64,000 nt of DNA from DASCOT01 sp965197275 (GTDB taxonomy: Bacteria; Acidobacteriota; UBA890; WLXD01): assembly GCA_965197275.1 (NCBI GenBank), contig CBDAMQ010000031.1, positions 124,001 through 188,000 of the forward strand, read 5' to 3'. Positions 55,083-62,579 of this stretch are shown one piece after another. Numbering within the stretch: position 1 is the first letter of the stretch; every line of letters begins with the position of its first letter. The notes under the pieces were generated by a model. That model ran no database searches and was not told where the DNA came from. It saw only the letters and a list, made by a program, of their open reading frames with translations. The position numbers and the translations under genes are program-made.

Positions 55083-55481
55083 GTGTTCCGTCAAGTACAT
55101 AATCGACGCCTGCTCTGCGTCTTGCCCTTCCTCAACGAAGAAGGCCGCGTTCCGTCGCTGTCCACTGATGGGAGAATTCCGGAGAACGTCGAGTACTTCT
55201 TTTCCACACTCATGGCCGTCGTCACGTTCACAACGGTTGCCGCGTGCTGGGTCCTATTCTCGCGGTCGGTCGGCGGCTCATCAACGAGGCAAGGCGTTGT
55301 TATCGGCTTCTCACTGGCCGTGGTTCTTTCCGCGTTAGATATATCCTTATCGGCGGTGACGGGCCGCGCGCTGTCCAACTGGCTCTTCAACCTGGTTCCC
55401 GACTACTCGCCGGTTCTCTTTGTTCCCATCGGCGTGGGGATGGTTCTCGACCGGCGATTGGGAGTTGGGGGCCTCGAGTAG
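55083..55481 (+). CDS. Hypothetical small membrane protein
   Basis: Up to 132 residues from GTG 55083 (AGCAGGG upstream); a later ATG at 55213 would give about 90. Three membrane segments: LMAVVTFTTVAACWVLFSRS, VVIGFSLAVVLSALDISLSA and VLFVPIGVGMVLDRRL. No family recognised. It is the first of a series of small same-strand genes; its stop TAG sits in GAGTAGGCGCACG, resembling the ends of the attC-like sites that follow. Confidence 0.5.
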   Translation: MFRQVHNRRLLCVLPFLNEEGRVPSLSTDGRIPENVEYFFSTLMAVVTFTTVAACWVLFSRSVGGSSTRQGVVIGFSLAVVLSALDISLSAVTGRALSNWLFNLVPDYSPVLFVPIGVGMVLDRRLGVGGLE

Positions 55482-55486
55482 GCGCA

Positions 55487-55633
55487 CGTCCTGCCAAGCT
55501 GCAGACTGACAAGCCGTTGCATCGGACCAGCAACAGCTCGGTCCACTCGCCCGTGGCAGCGGTCCGGCACCATACTGTGTCGGCAGGATCTGGTCTGGTC
55601 AGCGCTATTGCTGGCCGCTGAATGCCAATCCGT
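55487..55633 (+). repeat. Degenerate attC-like site or cassette boundary
   Basis: The left part (CCAAGCTGCAGACTGACAAG) resembles the left arms of the clear sites downstream (AACAAGGC..TGCAGCTGAC). The right part ends GGCCGCTGAATGCCAATCC and GTTAGCC, close to the consensus GTTRRRY. The inner part pairs poorly, so this is a weak call, based mainly on its place in the array. Confidence 0.3.
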
Positions 55634-55667
55634 TAGCCAGCGAGATCGACCAACGAAGCGAGAGCAC

Positions 55668-55835
55668 GTGATCAACACCGGGCTCGTGACACTCGGGCTT
55701 GCTGCGGTGATGCACCTCACCGAACTGGGTTACGAGATCGAAGAGCGTGAGGGCGCCACGGTGTGTACCGGCGTGGAAAACGTGCTGGAGCTGACGTTCG
55801 CCTTCGGCGCCCGCAGCTTATCGCGAAGCCGTTAG
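55668..55835 (+). CDS. Very small hypothetical protein of the cassette array
   Basis: 55 residues from GTG 55668: VINTGLVTLGLAAVMHLTEL, then GYEIEEREGATVCTGVENVL, ending in Arg/Ser. The stop lies inside GTTAGGC (55831-55837), a match to the attC right core. It is possibly a real cassette gene, or a fragment. No family recognised. Confidence 0.35.
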   Translation: MINTGLVTLGLAAVMHLTELGYEIEEREGATVCTGVENVLELTFAFGARSLSRSR

Positions 55836-55868
55836 GCGCATCTTCCGGCGGAAGGAGCTAATGGGATC

Positions 55869-56270
55869 ATGAATCTGAAGCTCATAGAACTCGACGGTGT
55901 CGGGAACCTGCTGCTGGGCCTGCCGTTGCTGCTGTTCCCCAAGCTCGTGTCCGCGCTGCTGGGCTTACCTGCCTCCCAGACCACGCTCTACCCGGCGATA
56001 CTCGGAGCGGTCTTCGTCGGTATTGGGGTGGCTCTCTTGCTCGAGAGATTCAGGCCATCAGTTGGAGGTCTCGGTCTTGGCGGTGCCATCAGCATCAACC
56101 TGATCTTCGGGATCGTCCTGAGCCTGTGGTTGTTATCCTCGGCCCAAGAACTGCCGCTTCGTGGTTTCGTGCTGTTGTCCATGCTCGCGGTGATTCTGGT
56201 TGGTATAAGCACCGTGGAGGTGGTCTCGCTGTTGCGGAGCAAGGAGCGCCTAACAAGCGCTAGCAGCTGA
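55869..56270 (+). CDS. Four-helix membrane protein, cassette gene
   Basis: 133 residues with four membrane helices (LIELDGVGNLLLGLPLLLFP, LYPAILGAVFVGIGVALLLE, GLGLGGAISINLIFGIVLSL, GFVLLSMLAVILVGISTVEV), the DoxX-like pattern of small four-span proteins; specific function unknown. The last codons and stop lie inside the attC site at 56248-56371, exactly as in integron cassettes, whose gene fills the space between recombination sites. A start with a GGCGGAAGGAG leader follows 30 bases after the preceding GTTAGGC core. Confidence 0.7.
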   Translation: MNLKLIELDGVGNLLLGLPLLLFPKLVSALLGLPASQTTLYPAILGAVFVGIGVALLLERFRPSVGGLGLGGAISINLIFGIVLSLWLLSSAQELPLRGFVLLSMLAVILVGISTVEVVSLLRSKERLTSASS

Positions 56271-56371
56271 CCGCGGCCCGACCTCCGCCGGTGGCGCCGG
56301 AAAGGCGGCGTCGACTTGATTCCAACGACGGAACCTGCCGCCGCGGCAGCAGAAGCGCAACGACGTTGGGC
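56248..56371 (+). other. attC recombination site, 124 nt
   Basis: Left core GCCTAAC (56248-56254, consensus RYYYAAC) and right core GTTGGGC (56365-56371, consensus GTTRRRY). Between them GCGCT pairs with AGCGC, and CCGCGG pairs with a second CCGCGG, forming the expected imperfect cruciform. The length is within the known attC range. It follows the gene at 55869 and precedes the DUF2784 gene. Confidence 0.7.
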
Positions 56372-56413
56372 AGCCAGGCGGAAGTCGGAGAGGATTTCAA
56401 AGGAGCGGGCGGA

Positions 56414-56794
56414 ATGCTCTATCGCACCCTTGCCGATCTCGTCCTCGTTCTCCATCTCGCATTCATCTTCTTCGTCGTAGCGGGCGGTCTCCTCGCTCTT
56501 CGCTGGCGTTGGGCACCGCTCGTGCATCTGCCCGCTGCCCTGTGGGGTGTGTTCATCGAGCTCTCGGGGGGCATCTGCCCACTCACACCGATCGAGAACG
56601 CCCTCCGTCGCGCGGAAGGCACATCAGGCTACTCGGGCGGTTTCATCGAGCACTACGTCGTTCCGATCATCTATCCGGCTGGGCTTTTGCCCTCCATTCA
56701 GCTTCTGTTGGCGGCCCTCGTCGTGCTCGCAAATACGCTCGTGTATTTCTTTGTCTGGCGTAGCCTCAGATCATCCGGGCGGCTGGCTGCCTAA
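56414..56794 (+). CDS. DUF2784 membrane protein, cassette gene
   Basis: 126 residues from ATG 56414. DUF2784 hallmarks: LADLVLVLHLAFIFFVVAGG, WAPLVHLPAALWGVFIELSG, GICPLTPIENALRR and GYSGGFIEHYVVPIIYPAGL. Three or four membrane helices; role unknown. The stop TAA is part of the left core GCCTAAC of the next attC. The gene begins 42 bases after the preceding attC right core. Confidence 0.88.
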   Translation: MLYRTLADLVLVLHLAFIFFVVAGGLLALRWRWAPLVHLPAALWGVFIELSGGICPLTPIENALRRAEGTSGYSGGFIEHYVVPIIYPAGLLPSIQLLLAALVVLANTLVYFFVWRSLRSSGRLAA

Positions 56795-56923
56795 CAAGGC
56801 ATTGCAGCTGACAGGCCCGGGCTCATTTCAATCGGGATTTGGTAGCCTGTTGGAATGAAAGCAGGCGCTCAGCTCACGGCCTGCGGCCGGCCAGCAGCCG
56901 AATGCCGTGTCCGTCATGTGGGC
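56789..56923 (+). other. attC-like site with degenerate right core
   Basis: Left core GCCTAAC (56789-56795) is followed by AAGGCATTGCAGCTGACAGG. The 3' arm contains CAGGCGCTCAGCTCACGG, which pairs back to it. The right core is degenerate (ATGTGGGC, ending about 56923). The middle shares CAATCG and TTTGGTAG with the site at 57677, so the two are homologous. Confidence 0.55.
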
Positions 56924-56946
56924 AGGAACGTCAGCGGCTAGTAGCT

Positions 56947-57099
56947 ATGTCAATGAACACCGACTTGGACCGTCTTCTGGAGGACCTCTGCGAGGCGACT
57001 GGTCGTGTTGAGGCGATCTACTTCCAGCTACCCGTGGTGGGACAGGAAGCTCCGATCTATCGGGAGCGCGTGGACTGCTACGAGCTCTACCCGCTGTGA
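56947..57099 (+). CDS. Small acidic protein, first gene of a two-gene cassette
   Basis: 50 residues: MSMNTDLDRLLEDLCEATGR, then VEAIYFQLPVVGQEAPIYRE and RVDCYELYPL. The stop overlaps the GTG start of the next gene, so the two are translated together and probably interact. No family recognised. The acidic character beside a basic partner suggests a small regulatory or antitoxin-like role, as inference only. Confidence 0.5.
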   Translation: MSMNTDLDRLLEDLCEATGRVEAIYFQLPVVGQEAPIYRERVDCYELYPL

Positions 57100-57560
57100 C
57101 CCCGAAACAAGGACTGGCATTCGTCAAGCGTCACGGAGTCGTACTCCAAGCGGCGCGCGGACCTGTCCCAAGCCTTGCGGAGGTGATCGCGGGCGAGCGG
57201 ATTCGGGGTAGCTGGTGGAGCCATCCCAAAAGTCACGAGATCTTCAGCGTGGCAGAGTTTGTCAGTGAGAGCGACGAGGTCCTGGTCTGCAAACTGGTCG
57301 ACGGCAAGGTCACGTACATCCACCGGCGGTTGTGGCCGGCGCTTGTGAAGCTTGCTTCGCGGTTTCGCAAAGATCAGCTTGCCAAGGTCTGGAGCGAGCA
57401 CACTCCGACCGGTGCGCACCGGTCCCGGAGGATACTCTATCCAGAGTGGGTGCCCACCGAGGTCATGGCGCACGCAGAACGGCTATCGATCGCGGATGCG
57501 GAACGAATCCTGTCGCCGTGGCCAGTGCTCGGCGGAAAGCGAGGGAAAGGTGGGCGTTGA
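57096..57560 (+). CDS. Uncharacterised basic protein, second gene of the cassette
   Basis: 154 residues from GTG 57096. Features: AARGPVPSLAEVIAGERIRG, SWWSHPKSHEIFSVAEFVSE, VCKLVDGKVTYIHRRLWPAL, WSEHTPTGAHRSRRILYPEW and VPTEVMAHAERLSIADAERI. Aromatic, His- and Arg-rich patches suggest nucleic-acid contact. Proteins with the GSWWGHP...VHRRLWPAL pattern recur as hypothetical proteins in many genomes. The stop lies 10 bases before the next attC. Toxin of a TA pair is one possibility; there is no direct proof. Confidence 0.65.
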   Translation: MTPKQGLAFVKRHGVVLQAARGPVPSLAEVIAGERIRGSWWSHPKSHEIFSVAEFVSESDEVLVCKLVDGKVTYIHRRLWPALVKLASRFRKDQLAKVWSEHTPTGAHRSRRILYPEWVPTEVMAHAERLSIADAERILSPWPVLGGKRGKGGR

Positions 57561-57570
57561 ATAGGACGCC

Positions 57571-57629
57571 GCCGAACAAGCTGATCAACGGACCGCCTTC
57601 GGCGGCCGCTGATCGGCAAGACGTTGGGC
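57571..57629 (+). other. attC site of 59 nt (classic 59-base element)
   Basis: Left core GCCGAAC (57571-57577) and right core GTTGGGC (57623-57629) enclose inner arms GCTGATCA and TGATCGGC (seven of eight pairs) and the hairpin ACCGCC-TTC-GGCGG. Size, order and pairing match a short attC. It follows immediately after the gene at 57096-57560. Confidence 0.75.
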
Positions 57630-57676
57630 GCACGTAAACCAGAACACCGCGATTCGGGTGTCGAGGTTCGGCCGCC

Positions 57677-57786
57677 GCCCAACAAGGCGCTGCAGCTGAC
57701 CGGCCACAGCGCGCCTCAATCGACCTTTGGTAGGGTTTGGCAAAGCAACCTGGCGCTCGCCGGCCACCATCGGCGGCAGGCAGGCT
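57677..57786 (+). other. attC-like site at the end of the cassette array
   Basis: Left core GCCCAAC (57677-57683) continues AAGGCGCTGCAGCTGACCGG. The right arm GGCGCTCGCCGGCC (57752-57765) pairs with it. The right core is degenerate. It shares the internal CAATCG...TTTGGTAG block with 56789-56923. No gene lies between this and the 59-nt site (47 bases), so the last cassette has lost its gene. Confidence 0.6.
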
Positions 57787-57893
57787 GCCCGTTCTGGTGG
57801 CGCGTCCAGAACCGCCGGCCCTCGCTGAGGCTCGACTTGCACTGACGCAGGATCAGTAGAGCTGGCGGCTTTCGCGGAATCATACGCAACAGG

Positions 57894-58481
57894 CTACGGA
57901 TACAGCATCTCCCGCTGCCACACGTCATCCCCTGACCGCGTGTACTCGGTGCGATCGTGCAGTCGCCCGAGGCGCGATTCCCAGAACTCGATGCGCTCGG
58001 GACGGAGCAGGTAGCCTCCCCAGAACTCGGGGCGCGGGATCGTCTGACCCAGCCGGCGGGCCTTCTCGGTGAGATAACGTACGACCAGCGCGCGACGGCC
58101 CTCGAGGGGCGCGCTCTGCTTCGAGGCCCACGCGCCGAGCTGACTCTGCCGGGGCCGGGTGGCGAAATAGGCGTCCGCTTCCGCCTCCGGGACCCTGATG
58201 ATGCTGCCCTCGACACGCACCTGAGTGGCCAGCGTGGGCCAGTAGAAGACCAGCGCCGCGCATGGGTTGGCCTCCAACTCAACCGCCTTGCGGCTGGCGT
58301 AGTTGGTGTAGAAGGCAAAGCCGCGTTCGTCGGCACCCTTGAGCAACACCATGCGCGCCGAAGGCTGACCGTCGGACGTTGCGGTCGCCAGCGTCATGGC
58401 GGTAGCGTGCTGCGGCTCGCCGTTGCGCTCTGCGCGTCGTTGAAGTTCGAGGAACCGAGCGATGGGATCTTTGACGCTCAT
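57894..58481 (-). CDS. pdxH: Pyridoxamine 5'-phosphate oxidase
   Basis: 195 residues, normal length. PdxH oxidises pyridoxamine- or pyridoxine-phosphate to pyridoxal phosphate using FMN. Motifs: MTLATATSDGQPSARMVLLK, GFAFYTNYASRKAVELEANP, ALVFYWPTLATQVRVEGSI, YFATRPRQSQLGAWASKQSA and the C-terminal WGGYLLRPERIEFWESRLGR, LHDRTEYTR. FMN- and PLP-binding Arg and Lys residues are kept. It forms the chromosomal border of the cassette region and is divergent from the RNA candidate. Confidence 0.96.
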   Translation of the reverse strand: MSVKDPIARFLELQRRAERNGEPQHATAMTLATATSDGQPSARMVLLKGADERGFAFYTNYASRKAVELEANPCAALVFYWPTLATQVRVEGSIIRVPEAEADAYFATRPRQSQLGAWASKQSAPLEGRRALVVRYLTEKARRLGQTIPRPEFWGGYLLRPERIEFWESRLGRLHDRTEYTRSGDDVWQREMLYP

Positions 58482-58664
58482 GGAGCGATTATCGCTCGGA
58501 ACTCGGGACGGCGCGTCGCGCCGCTGGCCGGCGAGTCATCTCGCGGCGTGCGACGATCTCTGCCGCCTCGAGGTTTCGGTGTTCACCAAACATAGTCGCG
58601 ACTTCGGCGGGAGTTGCAAGGTATTGAAACGATGGAGCTTAGGGACTTTCTCTACAATGGACAA

Positions 58665-59180
58665 AGAAACTTTTGTCGTCGCGCTTGCCGGAACGAGACG
58701 TCCATAGTTTGATCGCTCGGGTCCGGATGATTGCCCCGGCCAAACGGGAGATTCGGAACCTGTTGAGGTCGCGAAACGACCTCGAGTGGAAAACGGCTCG
58801 ACGAGCCTGGAAGCGGAACCGCAAGGGGAAGTGAAAGGGTTCGGGGCTTACCGGGGGCTCGAGAGGGAGCCCGGGACGCCCGGGGAGGCGCTGGAAGCCC
58901 GCAAGGGTGGAAGGCGACTGCCCGAGAGAGGCGGACCAGACGTTCGCAAGGACGAGTGGGAAACCTTGACGGAGCTGGAAGGCGAACCCGCAAGGGGGAG
59001 CCGGAGAGCAACGGAGTTACCGGCACGTTCGTCAGAGTGATGTCGGTGGCAGGGTCGACGGAAGGCTCGCAAGGGTCGGAAGTCGAGCCATAGAGCCGAA
59101 GGAAGCTCGAGAATACGCCGCGACGGAGGGTTCCGGACCCCACGGGAGGCCGTCGCGGCAATCATCCGGGCCTTTTTTTT
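58665..59180 (+). ncRNA. Candidate large structured non-coding RNA with serial GNRA hairpins
   Basis: No protein-like frame exists in 58482-59322. The plus strand has many short perfect stems: GAGGTCG/CGACCTC around CGAAA (58766), GGCTC/GAGCC (58795), GGGCTC/GAGCCC with loop starting GAGA at 58861, and GCAA tetraloops at 58821, 58901, 58946, 58990 and 59069 closed by CC/GG, CCC/GGG, CGTTC/GGACG, CCC/GGG and CTC/GGG. Several are flanked by repeated TGGAAG/GGAAG joints, and loops recur every 40-46 or about 80 bases. A -10-like TACAAT stands at 58653-58658. The 3' end has a 10-bp stem and a T8 run. It is not recognisable as RNase P RNA, tmRNA, SRP RNA or 6S. Ends are estimates. Confidence 0.6.
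59117..59180 (+). terminator. Terminator-like hairpin and T-run ending the RNA candidate
   Basis: GCCGCGACGG (59117-59126) pairs perfectly with CCGTCGCGGC (59150-59159), with an inner GGGT/ACCC hairpin. Eight T follow at 59173-59180 after a 13-base spacer. The spacer is longer than in a textbook intrinsic terminator, so the stem may be the last structural element of the RNA with the end just after it. Confidence 0.5.
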
Positions 59181-59322
59181 GGTACCCGGAATGGCCCGAG
59201 GGGTGCGAGGCGAACCTGGCAGTAGCTGGCTTCGCCTCGCAGGGGCGCCTTCGCCGGCCGGTCCGGACTGCTGTCAAGGCTGCCGCTTGGCCCGCTAATC
59301 GCGTGACCGTCGCAGGGATCCG

Positions 59323-60126
59323 CTATCCGCCGTCGAGCGGCAGCGGGTCGACGATCAGATTGCGCCAGATACAGGCGGGGGCGATGGGTATCCGAAGCCG
59401 CCAGCGTGCGGTGTCTTCGATCTGAGGTGCGTCCAGCTGCACCTCGTACAGGCCGACCGGCAGACGGTCGATCTCGAACCAGCCATCGCTGTCGCTCACG
59501 TAAGTTTGTTCCTCACCGGCGGCTACTTCCAGGCTGATGCGCACGTCGGCGACCGGACCGCCTGGATCCAGTCGCATGTCGAGGCTGCGATCGGTACCGG
59601 GCGGCAGCTGCTGACGCTCCCGATAGACCATCCCATAGAGCGAGACCACCTTGTCGGCCGTTTCGAGTCCGCGCAAATATGTCAGATCGAACTCCGCATC
59701 CCGGGCCAAGGTCGTGCGTGAGCAGATTCCGGTCTCATACCGGCCTGTTCGAGACGACTGGTTGGCGTAGACGAGATAGGTGCGGTTCAAGGCGAACTGG
59801 AAACCACAATCCCCGCCTCCGGCGCCCGTAGCCACGACAACGTCACGTTGGCCTTCGGTGCCACGCCAGCGTTCCTGCACTCGGATGGTCGCCAAGATCT
59901 TGATCTGGGTCTCGCCGTCCACCTCTTCCGTGACGGTGTCCAGGCGAGTCACACGTCCGACGAAGATGGCTGCCGTTTGCCACCAGACCTCGCAGGCGGG
60001 ACGCTTCGGCGACATACAGGTGCATCGAGCCGCAGCCGTCCCGTCGACGCCGGGTGCGCCGAATCCGATCGAGGCGGGCGTAAGTCCCAGCAGGGCTGCT
60101 GCCAGCAGTGGCCGCAGTCGCTTCAT
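59323..60126 (-). CDS. Exported protein with NTR/TIMP-like and carboxypeptidase-regulatory-like domains
   Basis: 267 residues from ATG 60126 with a Sec signal (LRPLLAAALLGLTPASIGFG). Residues about 25-150 resemble a netrin/TIMP-like domain: the CTCMSPKRPACEVWW start, AIFVGRVTRLDTV, the GDCGFQFALNRTYLVYANQS segment and a late Cys (TGICSRT). Residues 190-250 form a carboxypeptidase-regulatory-like beta domain (ADVRISLEVAAGEEQTYVSD, GWFEIDRLPVGLYEVQLDAP). Likely a secreted adhesion or protease-binding protein; the true ligand is unknown. Confidence 0.7.
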   Translation of the reverse strand: MKRLRPLLAAALLGLTPASIGFGAPGVDGTAAARCTCMSPKRPACEVWWQTAAIFVGRVTRLDTVTEEVDGETQIKILATIRVQERWRGTEGQRDVVVATGAGGGDCGFQFALNRTYLVYANQSSRTGRYETGICSRTTLARDAEFDLTYLRGLETADKVVSLYGMVYRERQQLPPGTDRSLDMRLDPGGPVADVRISLEVAAGEEQTYVSDSDGWFEIDRLPVGLYEVQLDAPQIEDTARWRLRIPIAPACIWRNLIVDPLPLDGG

Positions 60127-60329
60127 TATCGGATCCTCAGGGCGACGGGGGATTAACGCTACAAGCATACACAAACAGGGCCAGCAACGGCCGACGCTGA
60201 CTCCATGCGAGGCGGCGCCGCCGTTGATCCGCTAACCTGATTGTTGACGAATTCAAGTTTCGAGCGGTGACGAATCGGGAGGTTCCCGCGTCTCACGTTC
60301 CGAGGACACTTTCTCTGAGGAGAGCTTCG

Positions 60330-60890
60330 ATGAAGATCCGTAATGTCCTGTTGCAGACGGTTTCGATGACGATCGCGGTGATGGTTGGTGCGGCGTTGCC
60401 TTTGAACGCGCAGAACGCCCCGTCCGGACGGATAGTGGTCGTCAACGGTGAGCGGGTCACCGCCGAAACGCAGGTCGGACGCGAAGTGCGAGCCCAGGTC
60501 GAGACCGCCGCCACTAACTGGCAGGCGCAATCGGACCAGCTGCAAGCCGAGCTGCAGACCCTGCTGACCAGCCGGCAGCAGCAATCGTTGACCCTCAGCG
60601 GCCAGGCGATGGCGGCGCTAAACACGGAGATCGAGACCAAGCAAGTAGCCTTGGAGCGGCTGCAAGACGACGCTCGACGCCAGCTCGATCGCCTGCAGAC
60701 TGACGGTCAGCAGCGCATCAATCAGGTTTTGATCCCGGTGCTGGAAAGGCTCGCTGCGGAGCAGGGGTGGGATCTGGTCTTTGACGCACGGCTCGTGCAG
60801 ACGGGCAGCATGCTTCACTATTCGACCTCTCTCGATGTGACCGACACGTTCATTGCCGGCGTCAACGCCGCCTCCGGGGGCTCTGACTGA
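60330..60890 (+). CDS. OmpH/Skp-like periplasmic chaperone
   Basis: 186 residues from ATG 60330, with GAGGAGAG six bases upstream. A signal peptide ending ALPLNAQ is followed by IVVVNGERVTAETQVGREVR and a long coiled coil rich in Gln and Leu (QAQSDQLQAELQTLLTSRQQ, LNTEIETKQVALERLQDDAR), then the terminal beta part (VLERLAAEQGWDLVFDARLV, DVTDTFIAGVNA). This is the tentacle architecture of Skp/OmpH, which carries outer-membrane proteins through the periplasm. It is not next to bamA or lpxD, the usual context, so it may be a specialised copy. Confidence 0.82.
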   Translation: MKIRNVLLQTVSMTIAVMVGAALPLNAQNAPSGRIVVVNGERVTAETQVGREVRAQVETAATNWQAQSDQLQAELQTLLTSRQQQSLTLSGQAMAALNTEIETKQVALERLQDDARRQLDRLQTDGQQRINQVLIPVLERLAAEQGWDLVFDARLVQTGSMLHYSTSLDVTDTFIAGVNAASGGSD

Positions 60891-60953
60891 CCGCGGCGCG
60901 GTCGGGTCCGAAAAGCAAGGTCGGTCAGGGCAGGCAGGCCGTCTGACGGTCGG

Positions 60954-62471
60954 CTACGGGGCCATCAGCTCTTTCAGCCGTGCGATCGGAACGCCCAAGT
61001 TCGAGCCGCTGAACTCGGGTAGCACGGCGGCGTTGACGGCCACCACGGCGCCGTCGAGCGTCAGCACCGGCCCGCCGGAGCCGCCGTGCGTGGTCTCGGC
61101 GTCGTAAACGATGGCGCCCGCGCTGATCTGCCCTATGCTGCCCACCGTCGCGAGCGGGGCGACGTAGCCACCGCGCGCCAGTTGACCGGCGAGGTCCCAG
61201 AACCCGACTGGGCCCTGCCCCAGCAGGCCGGCGACGAACGTCGGATCGGCGCGCGCCAGCAGCGCTCGGATCCCGGTCGGGTAGCCCAACACGAGAACCT
61301 CGTCGCCGATCTCCGGTGCCTCCTGCGCGAGTCGGAGACCGTCGACCCGGATGGCCGTACCGCTGGTGCCCAAGATGGCGACGTCGGCCTGCGTGTGGCC
61401 GGCCACCACCGTCAGGTTGAATGACTCGTCGAGCTCAGGGAGGTAGCCGACAAGCCGTCGCATCCTCGGAGTGAAGCCTTGCTCGACGAGGCGGCGAGCG
61501 GCGGAATCGAACTCCCACGGCAGCGCAACGTGGCGATTGGTGGCAACGAGGCCGGCTTCGGCGAGCAGAAATCCGGTACCCGTGTAGCGCAGCTCGAGGG
61601 GCGGATCGTCGCCACCCGGGTCGAGCGTCGCCGGGGTGTCATCGCCGGCCGCGCCCGACGACCGCAAGATCCGCCCGCTACGCGGCTCCACGAAACCGTA
61701 GGCCCCCTGCACGAAGACCACCGCCGCCGATGCCTCCGAGATCACGCGGCCGCGGGCGGTGGCCCGGTTCTCCAGTGCCTCGATCCTGGCCAGGGTGTCG
61801 TTGATGCGAAAGTCGAGCTGCGACCGCACGTCGGTGAAATCCTCGATCGTGAAGGCGTCTCGCTCGGAAGCCTCGAGCACCTCGGCCAGCCCCTCGATGC
61901 GCTGCAGCTGGTCGTGGAGCTGGCGCTCGAGCCGCGCGTTGCGTGTCCAGAGCAGCCCGACGCCCGCAACGAGCGTCGCGGTGCCGATCGCGACAGACAG
62001 GCGAACAATCGGGCGCACTTGGGTAGCGAGCTCGTGCAGCGCCCCCCAGGCCATCATGCCAATGCGGTCGACAGTTCCGCCGCCGCCGTGCTTGACGCAG
62101 TCGACGCAGTCGTCGAATGCCTCGCGCATGCTCTTGTAGGCGTCGCCGGGAGTGCGTGGACGGAAGCGCAGCAACAGGCCCCGGTCGCCGATCTCGATAA
62201 GATCGCCAGTGTGCAGCGCGCGGTTTCCGGCACGGGTGCCGTTCACCCAGGCATCGGTATCGGCGGCAACGTCCAGGTACCACTCTCTGCCCTGGGCCCT
62301 CAGCGAGGCAATGGGCTGCTCGTCAATCTGAGGCTGTCCGTATACGAGCTTCAGCCGCCCGCCACGGGCCGGAACCAGGTGGGTGGTGCCGAAGACCCGA
62401 CGCGTGCGACCGCGGTCCGGACCCGACAGGTGGACGAGCTGTGCCGCCGCGGCAGAAAAGCTCTGTGTCAT
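60954..62471 (-). CDS. Membrane-anchored trypsin-like serine protease with N-terminal FHA-like domain
   Basis: 505 residues from ATG 62471. Residues 1-110 have an FHA-like pattern (LVHLSGPDRGRTRRVFGTTH, then DAWVNGTRAGNRALHTGDLI and EIGDRGLLLRF). One membrane span near 165-185 (IVRLSVAIGTATLVAGVGLL) and a coiled coil precede a trypsin-like domain with His in LVATNRHVALPWE, Asp in TQADVAILG and Ser in ETTHGGSGGPVLTLDG. The cytosolic FHA-like part could read phospho-threonine made by the kinase encoded at 63181-64000, and signal to a periplasmic HtrA-like protease. Confidence 0.82.
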   Translation of the reverse strand: MTQSFSAAAAQLVHLSGPDRGRTRRVFGTTHLVPARGGRLKLVYGQPQIDEQPIASLRAQGREWYLDVAADTDAWVNGTRAGNRALHTGDLIEIGDRGLLLRFRPRTPGDAYKSMREAFDDCVDCVKHGGGGTVDRIGMMAWGALHELATQVRPIVRLSVAIGTATLVAGVGLLWTRNARLERQLHDQLQRIEGLAEVLEASERDAFTIEDFTDVRSQLDFRINDTLARIEALENRATARGRVISEASAAVVFVQGAYGFVEPRSGRILRSSGAAGDDTPATLDPGGDDPPLELRYTGTGFLLAEAGLVATNRHVALPWEFDSAARRLVEQGFTPRMRRLVGYLPELDESFNLTVVAGHTQADVAILGTSGTAIRVDGLRLAQEAPEIGDEVLVLGYPTGIRALLARADPTFVAGLLGQGPVGFWDLAGQLARGGYVAPLATVGSIGQISAGAIVYDAETTHGGSGGPVLTLDGAVVAVNAAVLPEFSGSNLGVPIARLKELMAP

Positions 62472-62579
62472 CGTCGCCCGGCCTCCTGATCGGAGGCAGG
62501 GTAGCATCCACACTTCCCCGGGGCCTGAGGGGGATCAGCTTGCCGTGATGCGCCGGGGTCGGATGCTGGCGTTCGACGT

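Noticed and set aside
58652..59161. Open frames on the minus strand over the RNA candidate
   Set aside because: Arg/Pro/Ser-rich translations without domains, in several frames at once, as expected from GC-rich hairpins.
58665..59180. RNase P RNA, tmRNA or SRP RNA as identity of the structured RNA
   Set aside because: The conserved strings of these RNAs (for example GAGGAAAGTCCGGGC, the tRNA-like ends of tmRNA, the SRP GGAA/AGCA loop) are not present in order.
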